Assembly: GCF_022867795.2 (NCBI RefSeq)
Contig: NZ_CP107006.1
Span: 6,138,001 to 6,202,000, forward strand
Source: Chitinophaga horti
Lineage (GTDB): Bacteria; Bacteroidota; Bacteroidia; Chitinophagales; Chitinophagaceae
DNA length: 64,000 nucleotides
Reading direction: 5' to 3'
Of the stretch, positions 36,034-43,607 are shown piece after piece. The notes under the pieces are model-generated. The model saw only the letters and a list, made by a program, of their open reading frames with translations, had not been told where the DNA came from and did no database searches. Both the position numbers and the translations under genes were made by a program. Position 1 is the first letter of the stretch. Every line of letters starts with the position of its first letter.

Positions 36034-36187
36034 CCCGGCACTTTTTTCATCATTTCAAAAAAGTGACTACCTTTACGCCCTCAACCTGCAACAACCTCAC
36101 TTAAAACAATCATCCAGCATTACTGCAAATACCTCTGCCCAGGACCACCGGTCTTCGGGAAGCTGTATTGGCGTCTAAAATAAAAAC

Positions 36188-37414
36188 ATGAACAGAAAAA
36201 CATTTGTATCACTTGTATTAATCCTCGGGTCCCTCACCGCATTGGGCCCCTTCTCCATAGATATGTACCTGCCAGGCTTTCCGGCGATCGCGAAGTCGTT
36301 GAACACAACGGTGTCGCATGTATCATTGTCGCTCGCCAGTTATTTTATCGGCATCTCTGCCGGACAGTTATTGTACGGCCCTTTGCTCGATCGTTTCGGC
36401 CGTAAGCCGCCGTTGTTCATCGGGTTGGGTGTATATATACTCGCTTCCATCGGCTGCTCGTTCGCTGCGGGCATCGATCAGTTAGTAGCGCTTCGTTTCA
36501 TCCAGGCGATCGGCAGCTGCGCTGCGGCTGTGGCGTCTATCGCTATGGTGCGTGACCTGTTCCCGGTGGAAGAAAATGCAAAAGTATTTGCCCTGCTGTT
36601 TCTCGTGGTAGGTGCTTCGCCGATGATCGCGCCGGCAGTAGGTAGTTATGTAACGGCCGCCTGGGGCTGGTCGTCCGTGTTTTGGGTGTTAGGAGGAATG
36701 GGATTGGTGCTGCTGCTAGTGTGCGTATACTTCCTACCCGATAGTTACAAGCCCGACACTACGCTGTCGCTCAAACCAGGCCCCATCATCTCCAGCTTTT
36801 TATCCGTGATACGGGAGCCGCAGTTTTACACCTACGCCCTCGCCGGCTCCTTCGCTTTTTCCGGCTTGTTCGCCTACGTAGCCGGCTCGCCATTACTGTT
36901 CATGAAAGTGTTCGGCCTCAGCGAAAAGATGTACGGATGGCTTTTTGCAGGCCTTTCTGTAGGATTTATCGGATCTAACCAATTGAATACACTCGTACTT
37001 CGCAAATATCGGAGTGAGCAGATAGTGCCCGTTGCGCTTGCCTGCCAGGCCATTACCAGTGTGATATTTGTGCTGGGCGTGTATAACGGCTGGTTTGGAT
37101 TGGGTGCTACATTGTTCCTGCTGTTTATCTTTTTAAGTTGCCTCGGCTTCACGAATCCGAATACATCTGCTTTATCACTTGCTCCATTCACCCGTAATGC
37201 CGGTACCGCTTCTGCTTTAATGGGTGCGATGCAACTCGGCATCGGTACACTGGCTTCCGTAGGCATCAGCCTGTTCGATGAGAAAGCGGGCGCGCTGCCA
37301 ATGGTCGGTATTATGGCTTTTTCGAGCATCGCCGCGCTGGTGTTGTTACTGGTAGGGCGCCGTAATATCGGGCAGCTGGCTACCGGTAGTGGGGCGGGAA
37401 TGATGGCGCACTAG
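36188..37414 (+). CDS. Bcr/CflA family MFS drug efflux transporter
   Basis: 408-residue, 12-helix major facilitator. The N-terminus has LGSLTALGPFSIDMYLPGFPAI and the A motif GPLLDRFGRKPPLF, both hallmarks of the drug:H+ antiporter Bcr/CflA group, together with RFIQAIGSCAAAVASIAMVRD. It probably exports toxic compounds such as bicyclomycin-like drugs or chloramphenicol, but the substrate is not predictable. It is monocistronic. Its stop codon is just before three tandem repeats. Confidence 0.9.
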   Translation: MNRKTFVSLVLILGSLTALGPFSIDMYLPGFPAIAKSLNTTVSHVSLSLASYFIGISAGQLLYGPLLDRFGRKPPLFIGLGVYILASIGCSFAAGIDQLVALRFIQAIGSCAAAVASIAMVRDLFPVEENAKVFALLFLVVGASPMIAPAVGSYVTAAWGWSSVFWVLGGMGLVLLLVCVYFLPDSYKPDTTLSLKPGPIISSFLSVIREPQFYTYALAGSFAFSGLFAYVAGSPLLFMKVFGLSEKMYGWLFAGLSVGFIGSNQLNTLVLRKYRSEQIVPVALACQAITSVIFVLGVYNGWFGLGATLFLLFIFLSCLGFTNPNTSALSLAPFTRNAGTASALMGAMQLGIGTLASVGISLFDEKAGALPMVGIMAFSSIAALVLLLVGRRNIGQLATGSGAGMMAH

Positions 37415-37417
37415 GTG

Positions 37418-37537
37418 CATGCGGTTCGGAACCGCGACGTAGCAGTAAAAAATAGCATGCGTAGGGTCTGGAACTGCGACGTAGCGGTAAAAAACATCAT
37501 GCGTGGGGTCTGTGACTGCGACGTAGCGGTAAAATAC
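37418..37537 (+). repeat. Three tandem ~40-bp repeats
   Basis: Units start at 37418, 37456 and 37498, 38, 42 and about 40 bases long. Each opens with CATGCG and contains CGACGTAGC(A/G)GTAAAA. Units 2 and 3 differ at few positions (for example GTAGGGTCTGGAACTGCGAC against GTGGGGTCTGTGACTGCGAC). They start 4 bases after the MFS stop. Function unknown. Confidence 0.85.
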
Positions 37538-37574
37538 CGCGTGGAGCATCGTCTGGGGCGCGCGTCACCCCAGC

Positions 37575-37696
37575 CGTCATCGCGAGCGCGCGAAGCGAAC
37601 CTCCGCTCTAGTCTTCGCTGCAGTCAAATCGGGTACCCGTGAACCACTGGCGCGGAGACTACACACGATGATTGCTTCACTTCGTTCGCAAAGACG
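37575..37696. repeat. REP/MITE-like inverted repeat element
   Basis: The ends are roughly inverted: CGTCATCGCGAGCG and GCGAAGCGAAC on the left against TTGCTTCACTTCGTTCGCA and AAGACG on the right. This resembles the CGTCATTGCGAG-type dispersed elements seen in Bacteroidota. Part of it (37577-37643) is repeated at 6350-6418. Confidence 0.65.
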
Positions 37697-37699
37697 TTG

Positions 37700-37862
37700 G
37701 GTGGTGCAACGTCCTCCTTTCGCTTCCCCGCCTTTGCTTTCCTTAGCCTTGTGTTCCCTCCGCCTTTTGCTTCCCTCTGCCTTCGCTTCCTCCCTTTTCG
37801 CCTCTTTTCCCCTTCGCCACCACTTCTCCTTCTCGCTTGCTCCATCCTCCCCCAACCCCATG
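37700..37862. repeat. Pyrimidine-rich low-complexity tract
   Basis: The plus strand is almost only C and T, made of degenerate units like TTCGCTTCC and GCCTTTGCTTTCC. The minus strand therefore reads through as a Lys/Glu/Arg-rich frame that I do not accept as a gene. No gene lies between 37415 and about 38013; the stretch contains only the repeats described. Confidence 0.7.
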
Positions 37863-38013
37863 AACCCCTTGCACACCGCCTTATACAAATGGTAATATAT
37901 TCTATGTGAGGGTTTTCAAAATTAATTGGTAATCAGTGCGTTTTTAGCTAAATTCGATGTCCCGCAGAGAAACAGAAAACTCAATTTGCATCACACTAAT
38001 CTATCGTCGCGTT

Positions 38014-38397
38014 ATGGCCCCATTAAATAATTACAACCCTCCCGTTTCGCGGGATCTCAATTACAAAACGCTCATCTGCCAACTATCCACTGCACTCAAG
38101 GTTCCTGAGGCACTTGTTACCTATGTACTGCTGGAAAAACTGTACAGCGAAAAGCCACTAGAGTGCAAACGGTTCCTGCCGCAGAGTGCACTGCATCATA
38201 GTGTTACTTTATCAAAGGGAACATACCAGCTGATCACGCTGTACGATCGGATGTTTTTGCGCTTTGCAGATGGGACAACTATTTCGGCCTGCCATGCGGA
38301 TATGACATGGGCAGAGTTTTTTCGGGAGAAGTGTATCGGTCGTCCGCAACAAATATTTACCACGCTCCTGGAGGTAATGAGAAAGCGGGGACTTTAG
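38014..38397 (+). CDS. Hypothetical protein, unrecognised
   Basis: 127 residues from the preferred start (MAPLNNYNPPVSRDL); an in-frame ATG at 37957 would add 19 residues but directly follows a -7-like TAAATTCG, so it would lie at or before the transcript start. I recognise no family. The protein is soluble, with an N-terminal helical part (LICQLSTALKVPEALVTYVLLEKLY) and a C-terminal part containing YQLITLYDRMFLRFADG and TWAEFFREKCIGRPQQIFTTLLEVM. Base composition is like the neighbours. It is isolated between a repeat field and a decayed gene. Confidence 0.6.
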   Translation: MAPLNNYNPPVSRDLNYKTLICQLSTALKVPEALVTYVLLEKLYSEKPLECKRFLPQSALHHSVTLSKGTYQLITLYDRMFLRFADGTTISACHADMTWAEFFREKCIGRPQQIFTTLLEVMRKRGL

Positions 38398-38401
38398 GTT
38401 T

Positions 38402-38724
38402 TCAGCTTAATTGATCGATAATTTCCTGCCAGATGATCCGCGCCACCTGTTCGCGCTCTACAACTCTTAATCTGTCTGGCAAAGGGGCCAGGTCTGTAGC
38501 GGCAACTTCCTATACTTCATTATTGGCTTCTGCAATACTGTTGAACTGCTCGCCTGGGGCTAGTACCTGGTAAGTTGTTGTTCCTTCTTCGGCATTTACA
38601 TCAATGTAAAAGTTGTAAGGCCTGTGATCAATGTACACCGTTATAATTGAAGCATCCATGGTGGAAGATTTTGATCTGCAATTCGTACATAAAATTCCGT
38701 ACCAGAAATACCACTAACCTTCAT
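38402..38724 (-). pseudogene. Decayed small gene with frameshift and internal amber stop
   Basis: Reading the minus strand from ATG at 38724 gives MKVSGISGTEFYVRIADQ and then NLPPW, ending at TAA 38641-38643. An overlapping frame starts at ATG 38659 (MDASIITVYIDHRPYNFYID), continues naturally in sense, meets a TAG at 38510-38512 and then stays open for 35 more codons (ending QEIIDQLS) to TGA at 38402. The two parts read like one protein of about 107 residues broken twice. I do not recognise the family. An alternative is two coupled small genes plus readthrough. The rest of the stretch up to 38909 contains only a terminator. Confidence 0.45.
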
Positions 38725-38857
38725 ATATCCAACAAAATAGCTACTGTGGACACGATATCGGCAATGTGCCGTGAGGCTACTGTCCCGTTGGCAGCCATAC
38801 CAGTGCAGTGTGGAACAAATCCCTCAGGTGCGGTGTCGTGCGTTGGCAGCCAGCCGC

Positions 38858-38886
38858 AAAAAAAGGCTGACCGCAACGGCCAGCCT
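38858..38886 (-). terminator. Terminator of the PepSY gene
   Basis: On the minus strand AGGCTGGCCG pairs with CGGTCAGCCT around TTG and is followed by a run of T, 24 bases after the stop of the PepSY gene. Confidence 0.8.
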
Positions 38887-38909
38887 CAATAAAGATTCAG
38901 TAAGGATTC

Positions 38910-40409
38910 CTAAAAGATCTTCAAGCCGGTCGCCGTCAGCAACCAATACACGCCCACAAACACTGCCGCGAACGAAAGCGACAACGCAAAGTAACGCGTC
39001 ACGGCCCGCCGGGCACGTTTAAACGGAATGGCCACCAGGAACACTGGTAGCGCCACCGCGAAGTTGATCACGACCAGTACGGTTGTGAACAGCAAAGTGA
39101 ACACGGCAGGTTGTATGACGATGCCGCGTATCAACCCATATAATGCACCCATGAGCGCGCCGACTACCACAAAGCAGGCAGCGTACTGCATGCCCTTCTT
39201 GATGTTAAACACAAAGTATAACCAGCCCGAAAGACTTGCCTGTTGCAGCACCGGCACTTTTTCCTGGCGTGGCCGTTCGCCGTTTTTGCGTTGCTTTTTA
39301 TAACGCGGCCACCAGATGATGAAGCCGGTAACGAACAACACCAGCGGCATTAAGCCTCCGATGATAGCGAGTATTTGTGTGGGTAGTCCCCCGAAAGAAC
39401 CGTAATGGATGGGCGTTAGCCAGCTGAGGTAAGCATTTCCCACATCGGGGAAGTCGGCCCGGCTGCTTAAAAGAATTTTGCCGCTGTACTGATCGATCAT
39501 GATCATTTCGCGGTTGCCTTCCACCGGCAAACGTGTGCCCAGCATATCGATGCGCCAGTTCGACACGCTATCGTGCGGCAGCGAGATGCCTGCGGCACGG
39601 CTGCCCGGCATATGTTGTTCCGCAATCCGTACGATCTCTGCCGGCGACAAAGGCTGTGCGCCCGCCACGTAAATGCTTTGTACGCTGAGCAGTTTCGCTA
39701 CGCCCTGCGGGGGCTGGCCGCTCAGGATAAACAGCAGCGGCACCACCAGCATGGAAAAGGTGATGCACACACCGGTAAGGGATAATAAACTCACCACCGG
39801 TGCAGAGTAAAAGCCCAGCACGTTATGCCAGTCATAGTTCTGCCGCTTGAAGCTGGCTTTGAAATTAACGGTAAGTACAGATTTTAGCTGTTTCCATTTA
39901 TCGGGTATCCATAAACGCAGGCCGCTGATCGTGAGTATCAACAGGCAGAGTGTGGCCAGGCCTACGATATATTGCCCTGCTACCGGCACGAGCAGGCTGG
40001 TATGCAGGTCGGTTACTACATGAATGAAGCTGGTTTCGTATATACGTTTGCCGGAGAGGTCGCCGGTGTATGGATTGAAAAAGAATTGCTCCTCTGTATC
40101 GAAATTATACCCATGGTACGCGTCGTTAGGTTTGTCGCCCAGGTTCTGGATATAATCGAGATGAATGGTCGGGTGTTTTTGTCCGATCACCGTAATGGCT
40201 TCACCCAGGGGGATCTTTTGCTGTTGGGCCAATACGTCGAACAGTTCGCGGTTGAGTGCGCGATCTATTTCATCATCAAAAACCAATATGCTGCCTGTAA
40301 GACCGGTAAATGCGACAATCGCACCGGCAATGATGCCAAGGTAAAGGTGCCACTTGCCGAACCAGCGTGACTGATGTTTCGCCCAACGGAGGCGTTTTTG
40401 TTGCTTCAT
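38910..40409 (-). CDS. PepSY-associated transmembrane protein
   Basis: About 499 residues from the ATG at 40409 (MKQQKRLRWAKHQSRWFGKWH); a GTG 16 codons upstream is also possible. The PepSY_TM pattern is clear: WFGKWHLYLGIIAGAIVAFTGLTGSILVF as first helix region, large periplasmic part with HPTIHLDYIQ, ETSFIHVVTDLHTSLLVP, then WHNVLGFYSAPVVSLLSLTG, SWLTPIHYGSFGG and further helices at the C-terminus. Members often act with siderophore receptors as ferric-siderophore reductases. No TonB receptor is adjacent here, so that role is inference. Confidence 0.85.
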   Translation of the reverse strand: MKQQKRLRWAKHQSRWFGKWHLYLGIIAGAIVAFTGLTGSILVFDDEIDRALNRELFDVLAQQQKIPLGEAITVIGQKHPTIHLDYIQNLGDKPNDAYHGYNFDTEEQFFFNPYTGDLSGKRIYETSFIHVVTDLHTSLLVPVAGQYIVGLATLCLLILTISGLRLWIPDKWKQLKSVLTVNFKASFKRQNYDWHNVLGFYSAPVVSLLSLTGVCITFSMLVVPLLFILSGQPPQGVAKLLSVQSIYVAGAQPLSPAEIVRIAEQHMPGSRAAGISLPHDSVSNWRIDMLGTRLPVEGNREMIMIDQYSGKILLSSRADFPDVGNAYLSWLTPIHYGSFGGLPTQILAIIGGLMPLVLFVTGFIIWWPRYKKQRKNGERPRQEKVPVLQQASLSGWLYFVFNIKKGMQYAACFVVVGALMGALYGLIRGIVIQPAVFTLLFTTVLVVINFAVALPVFLVAIPFKRARRAVTRYFALSLSFAAVFVGVYWLLTATGLKIF

Positions 40410-40581
40410 GGAGTTGACCGTTTCGCGGAGTTGTTCGTAACTAGTTGTCGGGTACACTCCCGCTACGTACGGAAACGATAACGGGAATGTCCCTTGCTTT
40501 CACAGCTGACGCAAAAATAGCTGAGCAACACTGCCGCTGAAAGACGGATCGGGAAAATATATTACGGAAAAGGGAAAACGA

Positions 40582-41361
40582 TTATTCAAACAGGGTCTGT
40601 TCTTCGGTATAATAAGTCTTTCGGCCACCTTTGGTTTTTTGCAGGATGGGGTAACCGCCGGGACTTTCCGCGTTTTTATGCTGATGGATTTTTAAAAAGT
40701 CGCGCACCTCGCCCGCAATGATGCCCGGCTCTTTCTGCCTGATCTGTTCCATCGCCTCCTTCAAAACGCTTTTGATCGCCTTCAGCAACTTATCGATCAT
40801 TTCTGCCGGAATGGCCTTTGCGACTGAAAACGGGGAAATGCCTGCCTCCCAGAGTATCTCATCCGCATAAGCATTACCGATGCCGCGAACAACGTGCTGG
40901 TCGAGCAACAGGTTTTTTACCGCTGCACGCGACCCCTCGAACCGGCTGGACAGGTATTTGGCCGTCAGTTCCGGCGACAGTGCATCGGGTGCTGTAGCCG
41001 CTTCCGGATCGAGGGACACGTTGGCGATGCCCTGGTAATCGGTAAGTGAAAGGGTGCTGCCGTCGTGAAAGTGAAGGCCGAACAGGGTGTTCTTTTGTTC
41101 CGCGTTGGTATCAACATATATCAGTTTGCCGTGCAGCATCAGGTGCATACCTAACACATGGTCGTTATCAAAAGCAAAGCGCAGCTCTTTGCCTTCCCGG
41201 TATACCTTATGCACCTTGCTGCCTTCCAGTGCTTTACGCAGGCTGGCTGCCGTAGTGTTACTTTTTGCGCCGGTTTTGAGTTGAACTTTGCTCACGGTTT
41301 TGCCTTTCAGCATCTTTTGCAGATTGGCGCCAAATACTTGCAGGTCGGGTAATTCAGGCAT
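40582..41361 (-). CDS. Fpg/Nei family DNA glycosylase with zincless finger
   Basis: Base-excision repair glycosylase/AP lyase. The start at 41361 gives MPELPDLQ, where Pro2 would be the catalytic nucleophile and Glu3 the acid; an upstream ATG would hide it. The helix-two-turn-helix is DQHVVRGIGNAYADEILWEAG. The C-terminal region, which in Fpg carries four zinc-binding cysteines, has no cysteine (HQHKNAESPGGYPILQKT, GGRKTYY), so it is a zincless finger as in NEIL1 and plant Fpg. The Arg in KGGRKTYY may be the finger arginine. Length 259 is normal. The damaged base specificity is not evident. Confidence 0.88.
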   Translation of the reverse strand: MPELPDLQVFGANLQKMLKGKTVSKVQLKTGAKSNTTAASLRKALEGSKVHKVYREGKELRFAFDNDHVLGMHLMLHGKLIYVDTNAEQKNTLFGLHFHDGSTLSLTDYQGIANVSLDPEAATAPDALSPELTAKYLSSRFEGSRAAVKNLLLDQHVVRGIGNAYADEILWEAGISPFSVAKAIPAEMIDKLLKAIKSVLKEAMEQIRQKEPGIIAGEVRDFLKIHQHKNAESPGGYPILQKTKGGRKTYYTEEQTLFE

Positions 41362-41450
41362 ACAATGGTTTAAAGAGTACGCGCACAATTCATGCCACCG
41401 GTAACATTCCGTTTACAATTACTTAATGCACAGATGTTGTTTTCCTGCGA

Positions 41451-41458
41451 TAAATTTG
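41451..41458 (+). promoter_or_regulatory. -7 promoter element for the candidate small RNA
   Basis: TAAATTTG matches TAnnTTTG; a -33 element at the right distance is not clear. Confidence 0.4.
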
Positions 41459-41463
41459 ACACA

Positions 41464-41547
41464 TCATCCAATAAAAATATTCAAACTCGCGTAAACGCAG
41501 GTCTCACTGCATAGTTTGGGCCGGCCTCCTCAAGGGGCCGGCTTTTT
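41464..41547 (+). ncRNA. Candidate small RNA ending in a strong terminator
   Basis: Between a minus-strand gene and the response regulator lies a -7 element followed about 60 bases later by a strong GC-rich terminator. Within it GCAG pairs with CTGC (GCAGGTCTCACTGC). Nothing codes for protein. The transcript would be about 85 bases. An alternative is a terminator of a leader for the downstream regulator (attenuation). Confidence 0.35.
41520..41547 (+). terminator. Strong terminator hairpin with no gene upstream on its strand
   Basis: GCCGGCC (41520-41526) pairs with GGCCGGC (41536-41542), followed by TTTTT. Confidence 0.85.
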
Positions 41548-41583
41548 ATTGAGGGCCGGATTCGTTACCTTGCAACCGGTTTT

Positions 41584-42941
41584 ATGAGCGAAAAAATACT
41601 GATTGTCGAGGATAACTTTATAGAGGCCAACAACCTGCAAATGTTGCTGGAGCGGGCCGGTTATACCGTTAGCGGTATAGCCCCCAGCGTGGATAACGCG
41701 CTGTCCTTAATAGAGCGGGAGAAACCTGATTTTGTACTGCTCGACATCTTCTTACGCGGCAAAGCCACCGGCATCGACCTGGCCCGGGAGCTACGTACAC
41801 GTAACATCGCCTTCATTTATCTTTCCGCCAACTCCGACAAAACCACGCTCGAAGCGGCCAAGGCTACCGTTCCTTACGGTTTCCTGGTTAAACCTTTCCG
41901 GGAGAAGGATGTACTTATCAGTCTTGAAATTGCCCGTTACCTTCACCTTCACAACCTTGATGCACTCACCCGCCAGCAACCCGCTACGCCGCTGCCAACA
42001 CCACCTACGCCACACGGCATCGTGGGCGACAGTCCGCAACTGCAGGAAGTGCTGAAGCATTTACGTATTGTTGCACCGGTAGAAACGGCCGTGCTGCTCA
42101 CCGGCGAAAGTGGTACCGGTAAGGAAGTGATGGCCCGCTATGTACATGAAATGTCGAACCGGCGCCGTAAGCCCATGGTCATGGTGAATTGCGCGGCATT
42201 ACCGGCTACACTGATCGAATCTATCTTATTCGGATATGAAAGAGGTGCCTTTACCGGCGCGCGCGATAAAAGCATTGGTAAGTTCGAACAGGCCGATGGC
42301 GGCACTATCTTCCTGGATGAAATAGCGGAGATCCCGCTGGAGCTGCAATCAAAGCTGCTGCGCGTGTTGCAGGAAAAAGAAGTGGAGCGTATCGGCAGCA
42401 CCTCCACCAAAAAAATAGACGTACGCATTATTGCCGCCACCAACCGCAATCTCGAAAAAGAAGTAGCCGAAGGACGTTTCCGGATGGATTTGTATTATCG
42501 CATCAACGTATTCCCCGTACACCTGCCGCCACTGCGCGAAAGGAGGGGGACGTGCCTTTGCTGGCCGCCCACTTCCTGGAAATGTATGGCGCTAAAACCG
42601 GCAAAGGTAAGGTGCAACTGAGCCGGCAGGCATTGGATACGCTGATGGCGCACCACTGGCCGGGCAACATCCGCGAGCTGGAACATACGCTGGAACGTGC
42701 AGTGCTGCTGAGTGAAAATAATGTCATTTCCCGCATCCTGTTACCGGCTGCACCTGCCGATAAAGTGCCGGCCGGACTCAAAACCTTTGAAGAGAACGAG
42801 CGCGAACACATCATCGCCGTGCTCCGCCAATGTAACGGAAAGATTTACGGTCCGGGTGGCGCCGCTGAAATCCTCGATATGAATGTGTCTACCCTTAACT
42901 CCCGCATTAAAAAACTGGGGATCGATAAAGACAGCCTGTAA
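41584..42941 (+). pseudogene. Sigma54-dependent response regulator (NtrC family) with frameshift
   Basis: Receiver domain 1-120 with phospho-acceptor Asp54 in VLLDIFLRG and Lys103; AAA+ domain with Walker A GESGTGKE (175-181), sigma54-contact GAFTGA (221-226), GGTIFLDEIAE and LYYRINVFPVHLPPLRERR; C-terminal Fis-type helix-turn-helix GAAEILDMNVSTLNSRIKK. The frame breaks after LRERR in a run of five G (42545-42549): one inserted base restores GDVPLLAAHFLEMYG in the other frame. Unrepaired, the protein would stop at 42621 without its DNA-binding part. It could be a true mutation, phase variation or a sequencing error. No histidine kinase gene is adjacent. Confidence 0.88.
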
Positions 42942-42942
42942 A

Positions 42943-43506
42943 TTATACGTGAAGTCTGCTCAACGTTTCGCGCGATACGCCGATGTAGGCGGCGATCAGC
43001 GACTTCGGCACGCGCTGGAACAGCGAAGGATATTGTTCCAGTAACTGTCGGTACCTCGACTGCGCATCATTACTCAATAACGCCATCACCCGCCGCTGTA
43101 AATGCAAAAAGCCGGAAGTGACTTTCAACCGGGAAAAGTGTTCGAACTTGTGTATTTCAGCACAAAGTTTATGACGATCCCGGGCCGATAGGTAGAGCAG
43201 CTCTACATCTTCCAGGCATTGCGTAGTGGAGGTAGCCCTGCCGCCCGTCATGAAAGCCTGGTAGTCGGACACCCACCAGTTCTCCATCGAAAATTGCAGG
43301 ATGTGCTCTTTACCATCATCATCCGTAGCAGATGTTTTTAGTAAACCTTTCAGGACGAAGTATTCATGCGTCACCAGCTCGCCCGGTTGTATAAGGATGG
43401 CGTGCTTCTTAAACCGCTTCAACTGAAAGTGACTGGCGATGTACTCGAACTCGGCGTCCGTCAGTTCAATCAGTTCTTCGAGGTGTTTTCTTAAGAGGGT
43501 GTGCAT
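42943..43506 (-). CDS. Crp/Fnr family transcriptional regulator
   Basis: 187-residue regulator with a cNMP-binding-like domain at about 20-135 (KHAILIQPGELVTHEYFVLKG, then DGKEHILQFSMENWWVSDY) and a short C-terminal helix-turn-helix ending SLIAAYIGVSRETLSRLHV. This is the usual Bacteroidota Crp-like form that may not bind cAMP. It is divergent from the DJ-1 gene, with the GTGA-N6-TCAC palindrome between them, so it probably controls itself and that gene. Confidence 0.85.
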   Translation of the reverse strand: MHTLLRKHLEELIELTDAEFEYIASHFQLKRFKKHAILIQPGELVTHEYFVLKGLLKTSATDDDGKEHILQFSMENWWVSDYQAFMTGGRATSTTQCLEDVELLYLSARDRHKLCAEIHKFEHFSRLKVTSGFLHLQRRVMALLSNDAQSRYRQLLEQYPSLFQRVPKSLIAAYIGVSRETLSRLHV

Positions 43507-43519
43507 AAGACAAAAGTAC

Positions 43520-43533
43520 GTGATCTATGTCAC
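43520..43533. promoter_or_regulatory. Crp/Fnr-type palindrome between the regulator and the DJ-1 gene
   Basis: GTGATCTATGTCAC is an inverted repeat of the GTGA-N6-TCAC form bound by CRP-type proteins. It begins 13 bases before the divergent regulator's start codon and lies 46 bases upstream of the DJ-1 gene's -7 element. Confidence 0.6.
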
Positions 43534-43578
43534 ACCAAAACTGTGAGTTATGTCCTTTACCAGGGTGCGCGATGGCCG

Positions 43579-43586
43579 TAGCTTTG
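43579..43586 (+). promoter_or_regulatory. -7 promoter element for the DJ-1 gene
   Basis: TAGCTTTG matches TAnnTTTG and is 21 bases before the chosen start at 43608. It supports rejecting the longer open frame beginning at 43527. Confidence 0.5.
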
Positions 43587-43607
43587 TGTAAAATTAAAAC
43601 ACACGAT

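Noticed and set aside
37577..37888. Minus-strand Lys/Glu/Arg-rich frame of 103 codons
   Set aside because: It is simply the translation of the polypyrimidine tract and the REP-like element.
38647..38892. 81-codon plus-strand frame next to the unknown gene
   Set aside because: It is antisense to the decayed gene and crosses the PepSY terminator; no family resemblance.
43527..43607. 27-codon N-terminal extension of the DJ-1 gene
   Set aside because: The -7 promoter element TAGCTTTG lies inside it, and the residues (Cys-rich) do not match the family; the ATG at 43608 is preferred.
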